A stretch of 51,631 nt of DNA from Kribbella pittospori (GTDB lineage Bacteria > Actinomycetota > Actinomycetes > Propionibacteriales > Kribbellaceae). Below the pieces are notes generated by a model that was not told where the DNA came from, searched no databases, and was given only the letters and a program-made list of their open reading frames with translations. Position numbers and translations under genes: made by a program. Position 1 is the stretch's first letter. Each line of letters starts with the position of its first letter. The DNA lies in NCBI RefSeq assembly GCF_004331465.1, contig NZ_SJKB01000030.1, positions 1-51,631 of the forward strand, in the 5' to 3' direction. This document shows positions 22,338 to 30,455 of this stretch, one piece after another.

Positions 22338-24473
22338 ATGGCAGACAAGACGAACACTTCCCAAGGCACCGGAGCCGCGCCCGCTGTGGACAGCCCGGAC
22401 GCCATCCGCAACGTGGTGCTGGTCGGCCCGTCCGGGTCCGGCAAGACCACCCTCGTCGAGGCCCTGCTGGTGGCCTCCGGAGTCCTGAACAGACCCGGCA
22501 CCGTCCTGGACGGATCCACGGTGTGCGACTTCGACGACGCCGAGATCAGGCAGCAGCGTTCGGTGGGCCTGTCGCTCGCCTCGCTGCCGCACGACGGCAC
22601 CAAGGTGAACCTGATCGACACCCCCGGGTACGCCGACTTCATCGGTGAGCTGCGGGCCGGCCTGCGGGCGGCGGACTGTGCACTGTTCGTGATCTCGGCG
22701 AGCGAGGGCGTCGACGAGCCGACCAAGACGGTCTGGCAGGAGTGCGCCCAGGTCGGAATGCCCCGCGCCGTCGTCATCACCAAGCTCGACCACGCCCGGG
22801 CGAACTACCAGAACGCGCTGGCGGCCGCACAGGCGGCGTTCGGCGACAAGGTGCTGCCGCTCTACCTGCCGGCTGGTGACGGGCTGATCGGGCTGCTGTC
22901 CCAGACGTACTACGACTACTCCGGCGGCAAGCGGTCGACGTCCACGCCCGACTCGTCGTACGACGACCAGATCGAGGAGCTCCGCGGCACGCTGATCGAG
23001 GGGATCATCGAGGAGTCCGAGGACGAGTCGCTGATGGACCGCTACCTCGAAGGCGAGGAGATCGATCAGAAGGTGCTGATCGACGACCTCGAGCACGCCG
23101 TCGAGCGCGGGTCGTTCTTCCCGGTCATCCCGGTCTGCAGCGCCTCCGGCGTCGGCACCCACGAGCTGCTCGAGGTCGCGACCAGCGGTTTCCCGTCGCC
23201 ACTCGAGCACGCCCTGCCCGAGGTGTTCTCGCCGCACGGCGTGGCGCGCAAGGGCCTCACCTGCGATCCGGGCGGTCCGCTGCTCGCAGAGGTGGTGAAG
23301 ACGACGTCGGACCCGTACGTCGGCAGGGTCAGCCTGGTCCGGGTGTTCTCCGGCACCATCAGGCCCGACGCGACGGTTCACGTGTCGGGCCATTTCACGT
23401 CGTTCTTCGGTGCGCAGAACTCGCACGCCGACCACGACGAGGACGAGCGGATCGGCACGCTGTCGTTCCCGCTCGGCAAGGTGCAGCGCCCGGCGGCTCA
23501 GGTGGTCGCCGGTGATCTGTGCGCGATCGGCCGGCTGACCCGGGCCGAGACCGGTGACACGCTGTCCGACAAGTCCGATCCGCTGCTGCTGAAGCCGTGG
23601 AACATGCCGGAACCGCTGCTGCCGATCGCCGTACAGGCGCATGCCAAGACCGACGAGGACAAGCTCAGCGTCGGCCTGCAGAGGCTGGCGGCCGAGGATC
23701 CGACCCTGCGGATCGAGCAGAACCCGGAGACGCACCAGATCGTGCTGTGGTGCATGGGCGAGGCCCACTCCGACGTCGTACTCGATGCCCTGGCCAACCG
23801 GTACGGCGTGACCGTGGACACCGTGGAGTTGCGGGTGCCGCTGCGGGAGACGTTCGGCGGGAAGGCGAAGGGTCACGGCCGGCATGTGAAGCAGTCCGGC
23901 GGCCACGGCCAGTACGCCGTCTGCGACATCGAGGTCGAGCCGCTGCCGGAGGGTTCGGACTTCGAGTTCGTCGACAAGGTGGTCGGCGGCGCGGTGCCGC
24001 GGCAGTTCATCCCGAGCGTCGAGAAGGGCGTCCGGGCCCAGATGGAGAAGGGTGTCTCCGCCGGGTATCCGATGGTCGGCATCCGGGTCACGCTGCTGGA
24101 CGGCAAGGCCCACAGCGTCGACTCGTCGGACATGGCGTTCCAGATGGCCGGTGGGCTCGCCCTGCGCGAGGCCGCGGCCGCGACGAAGGTCAGTCTGCTC
24201 GAGCCGGTGGATCTCGTCTCGGTGCTGGTGCCGGACGACCTGGTCGGCGCGGTGATGAGCGACCTGTCCGGGCGGCGCGGGCGGCTGCTGGGGACCGACA
24301 AGGTCGGCGACGACCGGACCCTGGTGAAGGCCGAGGTGCCGCAGGTCGAGATCACCCGCTACGCGATCGATCTCCGTTCGCTGTCCCACGGCTCCGCGTC
24401 GTTCAGCCGGGAGTTCTCCCGCTACGACCCGATGCCAGAAGGTGCCGCAGCGAAGATGAAGTCCTCTGCCTGA
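22338..24473 (+). CDS. Elongation factor G-like protein EF-G2
   Basis: 711 residues, all EF-G domains. G1 GPSGSGKTT (about 30-38), G3 DTPGYADF; G4 reads TKLD where canonical EF-G has NKxD, and switch I shows QQRSVGLSLASL instead of the RGITI motif. Domain IV is present (GGKAKGHGRHVKQSGGHGQY) and domain V ends in YDPMPEG. This is the actinobacterial EF-G2 (FusA2) class, which does not replace EF-G and whose role is unclear (ribosome-associated GTPase). AGGAGG (22326-22331) is 6 nt before the ATG. It converges on the AAA+ gene with a shared hairpin. Confidence 0.93.
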   Translation: MADKTNTSQGTGAAPAVDSPDAIRNVVLVGPSGSGKTTLVEALLVASGVLNRPGTVLDGSTVCDFDDAEIRQQRSVGLSLASLPHDGTKVNLIDTPGYADFIGELRAGLRAADCALFVISASEGVDEPTKTVWQECAQVGMPRAVVITKLDHARANYQNALAAAQAAFGDKVLPLYLPAGDGLIGLLSQTYYDYSGGKRSTSTPDSSYDDQIEELRGTLIEGIIEESEDESLMDRYLEGEEIDQKVLIDDLEHAVERGSFFPVIPVCSASGVGTHELLEVATSGFPSPLEHALPEVFSPHGVARKGLTCDPGGPLLAEVVKTTSDPYVGRVSLVRVFSGTIRPDATVHVSGHFTSFFGAQNSHADHDEDERIGTLSFPLGKVQRPAAQVVAGDLCAIGRLTRAETGDTLSDKSDPLLLKPWNMPEPLLPIAVQAHAKTDEDKLSVGLQRLAAEDPTLRIEQNPETHQIVLWCMGEAHSDVVLDALANRYGVTVDTVELRVPLRETFGGKAKGHGRHVKQSGGHGQYAVCDIEVEPLPEGSDFEFVDKVVGGAVPRQFIPSVEKGVRAQMEKGVSAGYPMVGIRVTLLDGKAHSVDSSDMAFQMAGGLALREAAAATKVSLLEPVDLVSVLVPDDLVGAVMSDLSGRRGRLLGTDKVGDDRTLVKAEVPQVEITRYAIDLRSLSHGSASFSREFSRYDPMPEGAAAKMKSSA

Positions 24474-24482
24474 CGGATCACT

Positions 24483-24517
24483 GTCCGGTGCCGCCGTCAG
24501 CTGAGGCGGCGCCGGAC
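24483..24517. terminator. Bidirectional hairpin between EF-G2 and AAA+ genes
   Basis: GTCCGGTGCCGCC (24483-24495) pairs with GGCGGCGCCGGAC (24505-24517), 13 pairs including one G-T, loop of 9. It starts 10 nt after the EF-G2 stop and overlaps the last codons of the minus-strand AAA+ gene. Confidence 0.6.
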
Positions 24518-25741
24518 ATCCCGCGACTTCAGGTACGCCGCGACGTCGTCGTACCGCTCGCTCTGGTTGGCGAACTCGATGTACGACCGGACGCGGTGCA
24601 GCCAGTCGAGCGTCGACGGCTTGACCGTGGGCAGGACGTCGGCGAGATGGTGCATGGCCAGCGGCGGCTCTCCACCACTCGAGAGCGCCTCGTCGATGAC
24701 CCTGTCGACGCCTCGCTCGATCAGAGCGCGTAGGTCCGCGCCGCTGAACATCGGTGTCTGCGCGGCGAGCGCCTTCAGGTCCAGTCCGTCCGCCGGTACG
24801 TCCTTCACCAGCACGGACAGGATGTCGGCACGCGCGGGCTCGTCCGGCGGCGGGACGAAGATGACGCGGTCGAACCGGCCCGGCCGCAGCATGGCCTCGT
24901 CCACATCCCACGGCGCGTTGCTCGCGGCGAGGACGAGCAGGCCGTCGTTCTCGGAGCCGATCGCGTCGAGCTCCTGCAGCAGTACGTCGACCAGTCGGCG
25001 TGCTTCCGAACCACCGTGCTTGTGCCGCGCGAACGCGAGCGCATCGAGCTCGTCGAGGAACAGCACGCACGGCGCGTTCGCCCGGGCGCGCTCGAAGGCG
25101 GCGTGCAGGTTGCGCTCGGAGACCCCGAGGTACGGGTCCATCACGTCCTCGATCCGGACGTTGATGAACGGCAGACCGCACTCCCCCGCCGTCGCCCGAG
25201 CCAGCAGCGTCTTCCCGCAGCCAGGCGGACCGTAGAGCATCACACCGCCGCCGGACTTCCGGCCGTACTTCTCGTACAGCTCCGGGCGGCTCAGCGGCAG
25301 GATCACCATCCGGTGGATGACCCGCTTGATGTCCTCCATCCCGCCGACCTGGTCGAAGGTCGTGGTCTCCTTCGGAGTGTCCAGCTCGAACGGTACGTCG
25401 GCCTCGGGACCGACCTTGATCTTGACGCCGCTGCGCTCGGCGATCATGTCGTCGACGAGCTGCTGCAAGCGTCCGGTCCCCTCGACCACGCCCTGCTGAC
25501 GGGCCGCCTCGAGCAGGCTCCGCAGCAGCGCGAGCCGCCCGTTGGCCGCGGCCAATTCGCCGACCGGCACGAACTGGTCCTCGGGCAGACCCTGCTGATC
25601 GAGGAGTACGACGTACTGATCCAAGGCCTCTTCGGTGTCGCCGGCAGTCACCAGCGACTCGGCCAGGACCAGCCGCAGCAGTACGTCGTCCGGGTTGGCA
25701 TCGACCGCCTTGCGCAGAGCGGCGATCCGATCGTTCGTCAT
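24497..25741 (-). CDS. AAA+ ATPase with N-terminal TPR-like region
   Basis: 414 residues. Residues 1-115 are helical and repeat-like (LRKAVDANPDDVLLRLVLAE, ALDQYVVLLDQQG). The AAA+ module begins near 130 (FDQVGGMEDIKRVIHRMV): Walker A GPPGCGKT, Walker B VLFLDELDAL, sensor 1 LAASNAPWDVD, arginine fingers in RPGRFDR, and a C-terminal lid. This is the Cdc48/Spastin-like clade, single ring. No protease, zinc or membrane motif is seen. Its ATG overlaps the stop of the TPR membrane protein by 4 nt, so the two, and the upstream 4-TM protein, form one operon. A role in extracting or remodelling membrane complexes is a guess. Confidence 0.88.
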   Translation of the reverse strand: MTNDRIAALRKAVDANPDDVLLRLVLAESLVTAGDTEEALDQYVVLLDQQGLPEDQFVPVGELAAANGRLALLRSLLEAARQQGVVEGTGRLQQLVDDMIAERSGVKIKVGPEADVPFELDTPKETTTFDQVGGMEDIKRVIHRMVILPLSRPELYEKYGRKSGGGVMLYGPPGCGKTLLARATAGECGLPFINVRIEDVMDPYLGVSERNLHAAFERARANAPCVLFLDELDALAFARHKHGGSEARRLVDVLLQELDAIGSENDGLLVLAASNAPWDVDEAMLRPGRFDRVIFVPPPDEPARADILSVLVKDVPADGLDLKALAAQTPMFSGADLRALIERGVDRVIDEALSSGGEPPLAMHHLADVLPTVKPSTLDWLHRVRSYIEFANQSERYDDVAAYLKSRDVRRRLS

Positions 25742-26613
25742 GAGCCCCATTTTCTGTTGATCCAGCGGCGAACCAGCGGCGGGGCCACCCAGGAGTAGAC
25801 GCAGAACCCCAGCCAGACCATTGCGAAGGCGAACGACAGCGGGGCCAGCCCGGCCGCGCGCAGGCCGTAGATGATCGCGACCGCGCCGATCCAGACGACC
25901 AGCGGGTTGACGCGCTGGAACGGACGCAGCGGCAGCATCAGCGGATGGTTCATCAACTTCGCGTCGCGTGCGGCGGCCCGGAGGTCGGGGTCGCCGGGCT
26001 GGGACGCGGCGGCGGAGGCGAGCGAGTTGTAGCCGGATCGCGAGTCGCCGGTGAGCATCGACGACGTACCGTGCAGGGCGCGGGCGCCGGGGTCCTCCGG
26101 GTCGTGCGAGAGAGCCTCCGTGCTGTGGCGGTGCATGTCGCGGTCGTTGCCGAGGGCGAACGCGACCTGCGCGCGAGCGGCCGAGACGGCGGCACTCTCC
26201 GGCGCGTACGACGCAGCACGCTCGATCAGGGCGCTCGCCTTCTGCGCCTGGCCGGCGGTCAGACACACCCGGGCGTACCCGATCAGAAGGTCAGGGTCGT
26301 TCGGGTCGAGGCTGAGGCCTTGCAGGAACGCGGCCTCGGCCTCCGGCAGACGGCCTTCGCACCGCAGCGCTGAGCCCAGCACCTGCAGCATCGGGAGGAA
26401 CGGACCGTGCAGAGCCAGGCCGTCCTTCAGTACGTCGATCGCCTCGGCGTTGCGGTCCAGCGCGTGCAGGGCAGCACCGCGGAAGAGGTACGCCCGGAAG
26501 TCGACCGCGGCGTCGCCCCACAGGCCCTGGAGTTCGTCGAGGGTGCGCTCGGGGTGCCCGATCTGCAGCCAGTGGCCGGCCATCTGCAGGCGGGCCTCGG
26601 TCGGTTCGCTCAC
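25738..26613 (-). CDS. TPR protein with C-terminal membrane anchor
   Basis: 291 residues. From ~10 to 210 there are about five to six TPR units (LQMAGHWLQIGHPERTLDEL; FLQGLSLDPNDPDLLIGYAR; HSTEALSHDPEDPGARALHG). Two hydrophobic segments near 236-256 and 260-278 follow, ending in a basic tail (RRWINRKW). The TPR part therefore faces the cytosol and can present partners to the AAA+ ATPase encoded next. Start and stop both overlap neighbours by 4 nt, indicating tight translational coupling. I know of no characterised homologue. Confidence 0.82.
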   Translation of the reverse strand: MSEPTEARLQMAGHWLQIGHPERTLDELQGLWGDAAVDFRAYLFRGAALHALDRNAEAIDVLKDGLALHGPFLPMLQVLGSALRCEGRLPEAEAAFLQGLSLDPNDPDLLIGYARVCLTAGQAQKASALIERAASYAPESAAVSAARAQVAFALGNDRDMHRHSTEALSHDPEDPGARALHGTSSMLTGDSRSGYNSLASAAASQPGDPDLRAAARDAKLMNHPLMLPLRPFQRVNPLVVWIGAVAIIYGLRAAGLAPLSFAFAMVWLGFCVYSWVAPPLVRRWINRKWGS

Positions 26614-27059
26614 AGGACCACCATCACAAGAAGCAGGATCAGGGCTTCGGCGACCGCGCCGGCAACCGTCACGCCGAAGCCTGTGCCCCAGAGCGAGCCG
26701 TAGTCGGTGCCGCGGAGCTGGAACGCGCGGTCCATCGGGCGCTGGATCCGGAGCTGGATCAGGCAGCAGACCACGGCGACGACCCGGATCCCGACCCGCA
26801 TTCCGGAGCCGAGGTCACCGTCGGTGTTCAGGACGGCGAAGGCCGCGATCACCACGATCAGGCCGATCGCGCCGACGCCCAGGATCAGGCGCTGCTTGGC
26901 CGCGTCGACACCGAGCCGGCGGGCGTTCAGGAACGCGATCAGCGTCGAGGCGATCACCCCGCCGAAGAAGGCGACGTACGTCTGCGACATCAGCCGCCAC
27001 GGGCGCACCGACATGTCCACGCCGGCGCCGATGGTCGGGCGCAACAGTTCGTCCGGCAT
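26610..27059 (-). CDS. Small integral membrane protein (about four TM)
   Basis: 149 residues with hydrophobic segments near 30-46, 60-78, 88-103 and 128-148. It has no recognisable catalytic motif. GAGGAG stands before the ATG at 27059. Its stop overlaps the start of the TPR protein by 4 nt, and that gene overlaps the AAA+ gene in the same way, so the three products probably work together at the membrane. The family is unknown to me. Confidence 0.72.
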   Translation of the reverse strand: MPDELLRPTIGAGVDMSVRPWRLMSQTYVAFFGGVIASTLIAFLNARRLGVDAAKQRLILGVGAIGLIVVIAAFAVLNTDGDLGSGMRVGIRVVAVVCCLIQLRIQRPMDRAFQLRGTDYGSLWGTGFGVTVAGAVAEALILLLVMVVL

Positions 27060-27117
27060 GAGGCTCCTCGATGGGCCATCGATCTGGGCACGCGCAGTGT
27101 ACTGCTCTGGCGGGCAT

Positions 27118-27123
27118 TAGCCT
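27118..27123 (+). promoter_or_regulatory. -10 hexamer of HIT gene, leaderless type
   Basis: TAGCCT ends 6 nt before ATG 27130. Confidence 0.4.
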
Positions 27124-27129
27124 GGGGCG

Positions 27130-27537
27130 ATGAGTGAGACGAACTGTCTTTTCTGCGGGATCGTGGCCGGGAGCATTCCGGCGACGCGGGTGGCGGAGAC
27201 CGAGCGGGCGATCGCGTTCATGGACATCAACCCGGCGACGGCCGGGCATCTGCTGGTGATACCGCGGGCGCACTCGACCGATCTGCGCGAGGCCGGTGCC
27301 GAGGACCTCACAGCGGCGACGCTGCTCGCACAGTCGCTGGTCAGCCGGGTGATCGAGCGCCTCGACGCCGATGGCGCCAACCTGCTCAGCTGCATCGGCG
27401 AAGCCGCTTGGCAGTCGGTCTTCCACACCCACCTCCACGTCATCCCGCGGTACGACGACGACCCCCTCCAGCTGCCCTGGCACCCGACTCCCGGCGACAT
27501 GGACCAGGTCCAGGCCACCGCCGCAAAGCTGGTGTAA
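27130..27537 (+). CDS. HIT family nucleotide hydrolase/transferase
   Basis: 135 residues, standard HIT length. CLFCGIVAGSIPA is the usual opening with a CxxC pair; GHLLVIPRAHSTDL and the catalytic triad HTHLHV (residues ~98-103) complete the histidine triad. These enzymes hydrolyse AMP-linked substrates such as adenosine phosphoramidates. The start is supported by a -10 box 6 nt upstream. It is unlinked to the second HIT gene at 34677, which belongs to another subfamily. Confidence 0.93.
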   Translation: MSETNCLFCGIVAGSIPATRVAETERAIAFMDINPATAGHLLVIPRAHSTDLREAGAEDLTAATLLAQSLVSRVIERLDADGANLLSCIGEAAWQSVFHTHLHVIPRYDDDPLQLPWHPTPGDMDQVQATAAKLV

Positions 27538-27561
27538 CGCTTCCACACCCTCACGACACTG

Positions 27562-27588
27562 CAGGGCTGACCGAACACCTCAGCCCTG
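27562..27588 (+). promoter_or_regulatory. Hairpin between HIT and MFS genes, overlapping RBS region
   Basis: CAGGGCTGA (27562-27570) pairs with TCAGCCCTG (27580-27588), 9-nt loop. It can be a HIT terminator; because it runs directly into GGGAG, the ribosome site of the MFS gene (ATG 27598), it may also tune translation of that gene. Confidence 0.45.
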
Positions 27589-27597
27589 GGAGTCGTC

Positions 27598-28827
27598 ATG
27601 ACGCAAGCCATCGCCACCGCTCCTCCCACTCCGTGCGTCGCACCCAAGAGCGCACTGCTACGAAGACGGCTGATGCCTCTGTGGGTCGCCACCTTCCTGC
27701 AAGGCGTGGGGTTCTGGGTACCGGTCGAGAAGCTGTTCATGAGCGGGATCGGATTCGATGCAGCCACGATCGGAGTGATGGCAGCCGCGTACGCCGCGCT
27801 CGTGCCAGTGATGGAGGTCCTGTCCGGCGTACTCGCGGACCGCTGGTCCCGGCGGGGCGTGCTGATGGTGGCGGGTGTCGCTCTGCTGCTGAGCGTGTTC
27901 ATCGGCGCGATCAGCCAGAATGTCGTCACCTACATCGTGGCCGCGCTGATCCTCGGGATCTACTTCGCGATGTACTCCGGGACAGTCGAGGCCGTGGTGT
28001 ACGACGTGGTCCTCGAAGAGACCGGTGACGGCGCGGAGTACGAGCGACGGATCGGCTGGGTCCGCTTCGTCGAGAGCGTCGCCCTGGTGGGGAGCGCGTT
28101 GGCGGGCGGCTGGATCGCGGCCGCGCTGTCGCCGCGAGCGACGTACTTCCTCACGCTGCCGTTCGCAGCCCTCTACCTCGTCGCACTGAGCCGGTTCTGC
28201 GAGCCGCGGCTGCATCGGACGACCGAACGAACCTCGCTCCGGGATCACCTCGTGGTCACCTACCGCGCGATCACCGACCGTGGGCGGTTGGTGCCGATCG
28301 CGGCGGCCACGGTGATGTCGGCGATGATCTTGCAGGCGATGTACGAGTTCGGTCCGCTCTGGCTGGTCACGCTCAAGGCTGAGGCCGGGTACTACGGACC
28401 TTTCTGGGCCCTGCTGGTCGGGATGATCGGGGTTGGCGGACTCCTCGCGAGCCGGCTGCATCTCGAGCGACCGCTCTCGGTGGCGATCGTCGTACTCGCC
28501 ATGCTGGCTGCGTGTCTGACCATGACGACAAGCCGCAGCCTGGCCGCGTTGACCGCCGCGATGGTCGCCCTGACGCTGGCGCTCGTGGTGATCGGCATCC
28601 ACCTCAGTCAACTGATGCACGACGCGGTGCCTTCGACGATCCGGACCGGGGTGGCATCCGGGATCAGCGCGGTCTCGTGGTTGCTGTTCACGCCGTTCGC
28701 GCTGGTCTTCGGTGCCGTGAGCAAGTACGCCGGCGTCTATGTGTCGGGCTGGATGATCACCGGTGCGGTCGCACTCGCCGGTGCCGCGCTGATCTGGGTG
28801 CAGCGGCATGCGGTCGCCGTACGCTGA
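27598..28827 (+). CDS. MFS transporter
   Basis: 409 residues, 12 predicted TM segments. The loop between TM2 and TM3 has GVLADRWSRRGVLMV, the MFS motif A (G-x-x-x-D-R-x-x-R-R). The N-terminus is short and basic before the first TM (LWVATFLQGVGFWVP). Substrate cannot be read from the sequence; family members export drugs or small metabolites. GGGAG precedes ATG 27598 and a hairpin lies just upstream. The ECF sigma gene begins 4 nt after its stop, so they may share a transcript. Confidence 0.88.
   Translation: MTQAIATAPPTPCVAPKSALLRRRLMPLWVATFLQGVGFWVPVEKLFMSGIGFDAATIGVMAAAYAALVPVMEVLSGVLADRWSRRGVLMVAGVALLLSVFIGAISQNVVTYIVAALILGIYFAMYSGTVEAVVYDVVLEETGDGAEYERRIGWVRFVESVALVGSALAGGWIAAALSPRATYFLTLPFAALYLVALSRFCEPRLHRTTERTSLRDHLVVTYRAITDRGRLVPIAAATVMSAMILQAMYEFGPLWLVTLKAEAGYYGPFWALLVGMIGVGGLLASRLHLERPLSVAIVVLAMLAACLTMTTSRSLAALTAAMVALTLALVVIGIHLSQLMHDAVPSTIRTGVASGISAVSWLLFTPFALVFGAVSKYAGVYVSGWMITGAVALAGAALIWVQRHAVAVR
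28820..28825 (+). promoter_or_regulatory. -10 hexamer for sigma factor gene inside MFS 3' end
   Basis: TACGCT ends 6 nt before ATG 28832. It lies in the last codons of the MFS gene and could allow separate leaderless transcription of the sigma factor. Confidence 0.35.
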
Positions 28828-28831
28828 GCCG

Positions 28832-29467
28832 ATGATGGCTGGGCTGCCGTCGGACGACGTACTCCTCGAGCGGTTGCGGACCGGCGACGAGGACGCGTTC
28901 GCGCTGCTCCTGGACGGCTGGTCCGGCGGGATGCTGCGGCTGGCGCGCTCGTTCGTGTCGACCGAGGAGTCGGCCGCCGAGGTCGTGCAGGAGACCTGGC
29001 TCGCGGTGATCGAGGGCATCGACCGGTTCGAGGGCCGGTCCTCGGTGAAGACCTGGGTCTACCGGATCCTCACCAACACCGCGAAGCGACGCGGCACCCG
29101 CGAACACAAGGTCGTGCCGATGAGCAGCATCGACGACCAGGGGCCGACCGTGGACCCGAGCCGGTTCCGGCCGGCGGGCGAGCCGTTCCCGGGCCATTGG
29201 TGGGACTACCCGCCGGCCTGGCCGACGCCGGAGCAGGGGTTGCTGACCGGTGAAGTCCGCGGCTACCTGACCCAGGCTCTGGCCGAACTCCCCGAGCGCC
29301 AGCGCCTGGTCGTCGTACTGCGGGACGTCGAGGGCTGCCCGTACGACGAAGTGTGCGAGCTGCTCGGGATCACGGCGGCGAACCAACGAGTGCTGCTGCA
29401 CCGCGCGCGGGCGTTCCTGCGCGGCAGACTGGAAGAGTTCTACCAGCGGGAAGGTGACGAGTCATGA
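28832..29467 (+). CDS. ECF-type RNA polymerase sigma factor
   Basis: 211 residues. Sigma-2 spans ~15-85: DEDAFALLLDGW, SAAEVVQETWLAVIEGIDRFEGR, SSVKTWVYRILTNTAKRRG. A ~45-residue linker (with HWWDYPPAWPTPEQG) follows, then sigma-4 (~135-195): LAELPERQRLVVVLRDVEGCPYDEV and AANQRVLLHRARAFLR. ATG 28832 is chosen because MFS stops at 28827 and sequence upstream is shared; 28835 is also possible. The stop overlaps the anti-sigma start by 4 nt, the usual sigma/anti-sigma coupling. The signal it answers is unknown. Confidence 0.9.
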   Translation: MMAGLPSDDVLLERLRTGDEDAFALLLDGWSGGMLRLARSFVSTEESAAEVVQETWLAVIEGIDRFEGRSSVKTWVYRILTNTAKRRGTREHKVVPMSSIDDQGPTVDPSRFRPAGEPFPGHWWDYPPAWPTPEQGLLTGEVRGYLTQALAELPERQRLVVVLRDVEGCPYDEVCELLGITAANQRVLLHRARAFLRGRLEEFYQREGDES

Positions 29468-29700
29468 GCGACCTCGAGTGCCGTGAGTTCGTCGAGCGCG
29501 TGACGGCGTTCCTCGAAGGGACCCTGGGTCCCGAGGCGGAGCAGGACTTCGTCGACCACCTCGCCCTGTGTGACGGCTGCGAGCGCTACCTCGACCAGAT
29601 CCGTCAGACCTCACAGGCCCTGACCGACCTGCCCGGCGAGGCCTTGCCAGGCGACGCCCGCAGCGCGCTCCTCAACGCCTTCCGCTCCGGTCGGTCCTGA
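29464..29700 (+). CDS. Zinc-finger (zf-HC2) anti-sigma factor
   Basis: 78 residues. The motif HLALCDGC gives His-x3-Cys-x2-Cys, the ZAS metal site of anti-sigma factors, inside a helical domain that clamps the sigma factor. There is no membrane segment, so it is a soluble, probably redox-sensitive, sensor like RsrA-type proteins. Translation is coupled to the sigma gene by a 4-nt overlap. Confidence 0.85.
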   Translation: MSDLECREFVERVTAFLEGTLGPEAEQDFVDHLALCDGCERYLDQIRQTSQALTDLPGEALPGDARSALLNAFRSGRS

Positions 29701-30348
29701 TCAGCTCCGGACGGCGTCGAACAGGCGATCAGCAGCCTCGGTGTCGCCCGTGATCGTGAGGCGGCTGTCCTCGACAGCCTTGGTCACCTGCTCCTCGACG
29801 AGAACCCGCGCCAACGTGTCCGGGTCGGACTCGATGACGGTGTCGGGCCGATCGTGCGACTCGCCTCGGGTCATCGCGACGAGCTGTCCGTCGACGACCC
29901 GGGTCGTGAAGCGCTCGCGGCCGAGGCGCAGCTCGTAGCTCGCGGTCCAGGGTCGCTCCGGCTGCCCGGTGAACAGGCTGCGTAGCCGGATCATGGCCGA
30001 GTCCGCGCTCACCGGGTCGTCGGACTTCTCCGCTGCGCGGGCTCCCCAGTTCCCCAGCGCGACGATCACGTCCTCCAACCGAGCACCCCACTCGGTCAGC
30101 TCATAGACCTGTGAGGCGGCCGGTGGCGGCAGAGTGCGACGACGCACGACGTCCGCCCCCTCCAGCTCCCGCAGTCGCTGGGCCAGGACCTTGGCCCCCG
30201 CGTTGGGCAGTCCGGCCTGCAGGTCGGTGAATCGCTTCGGGCCGAGCAGGAGCTCGCGCACGATCAGCAGCGCCCACCTCTCCCCCACGTAGTCGAGAGC
30301 GATTGCGATCGCGCAGCCATCGCCGTAGCGCCGATTCGTTGTGGTCAT
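29701..30348 (-). CDS. HxlR-type winged-helix regulator with C-terminal SCP2-like domain
   Basis: 215 residues. The HxlR domain occupies ~1-95: YGDGCAIAIALDYVGERWALLI, LLLGPKRFTDLQAGLP, then LAQRLRELEGADVVRRR and the wing. Residues ~120-210 resemble the sterol-carrier (SCP2) fold attached to many actinobacterial HxlR proteins (RLGRERFTTRVVDGQLVAMT), which could bind a hydrophobic ligand. The Cys in GDGC may be a redox switch. ATG 30348 is supported by TATGCT 6 nt upstream; longer in-frame starts lie beyond this -10 box. It is divergent from a tautomerase gene, its likely target. Confidence 0.85.
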   Translation of the reverse strand: MTTTNRRYGDGCAIAIALDYVGERWALLIVRELLLGPKRFTDLQAGLPNAGAKVLAQRLRELEGADVVRRRTLPPPAASQVYELTEWGARLEDVIVALGNWGARAAEKSDDPVSADSAMIRLRSLFTGQPERPWTASYELRLGRERFTTRVVDGQLVAMTRGESHDRPDTVIESDPDTLARVLVEEQVTKAVEDSRLTITGDTEAADRLFDAVRS

Positions 30349-30354
30349 GGTTTC

Positions 30355-30360
30355 AGCATA
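30355..30360 (-). promoter_or_regulatory. -10 hexamer of HxlR regulator, leaderless type
   Basis: On the minus strand TATGCT ends 6 nt before ATG 30348, with no ribosome site. Confidence 0.5.
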
Positions 30361-30389
30361 GCCCATCTCAACTCTCTTGTGACTACCTC

Positions 30390-30418
30390 TTGCATACCTT
30401 GCAGATATCATCTAGTTT
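30390..30418 (+). promoter_or_regulatory. Promoter of tautomerase gene
   Basis: TTGCAT (30390-30395), 17-nt spacer, TAGTTT (30413-30418). The region is markedly AT-richer than the rest of the window. The direct repeat CTCTTG at 30374 and 30387 may be a regulator site. Confidence 0.5.
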
Positions 30419-30455
30419 CTAAAAGAAAGTTCCTTCCAGTGATGAGGAGAAGACC

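Noticed and set aside
20432..22648. A 738-codon plus-strand frame opposite the DUF2207 gene
   Set aside because: Shadow of the third codon position bias; no start context and no fold.
22206..25181. A 991-codon open frame antisense to EF-G2 and the AAA+ gene
   Set aside because: It is a high-GC shadow frame: composition is Arg/Gln/His/Leu-biased, no domain is visible and it opposes well-supported genes.
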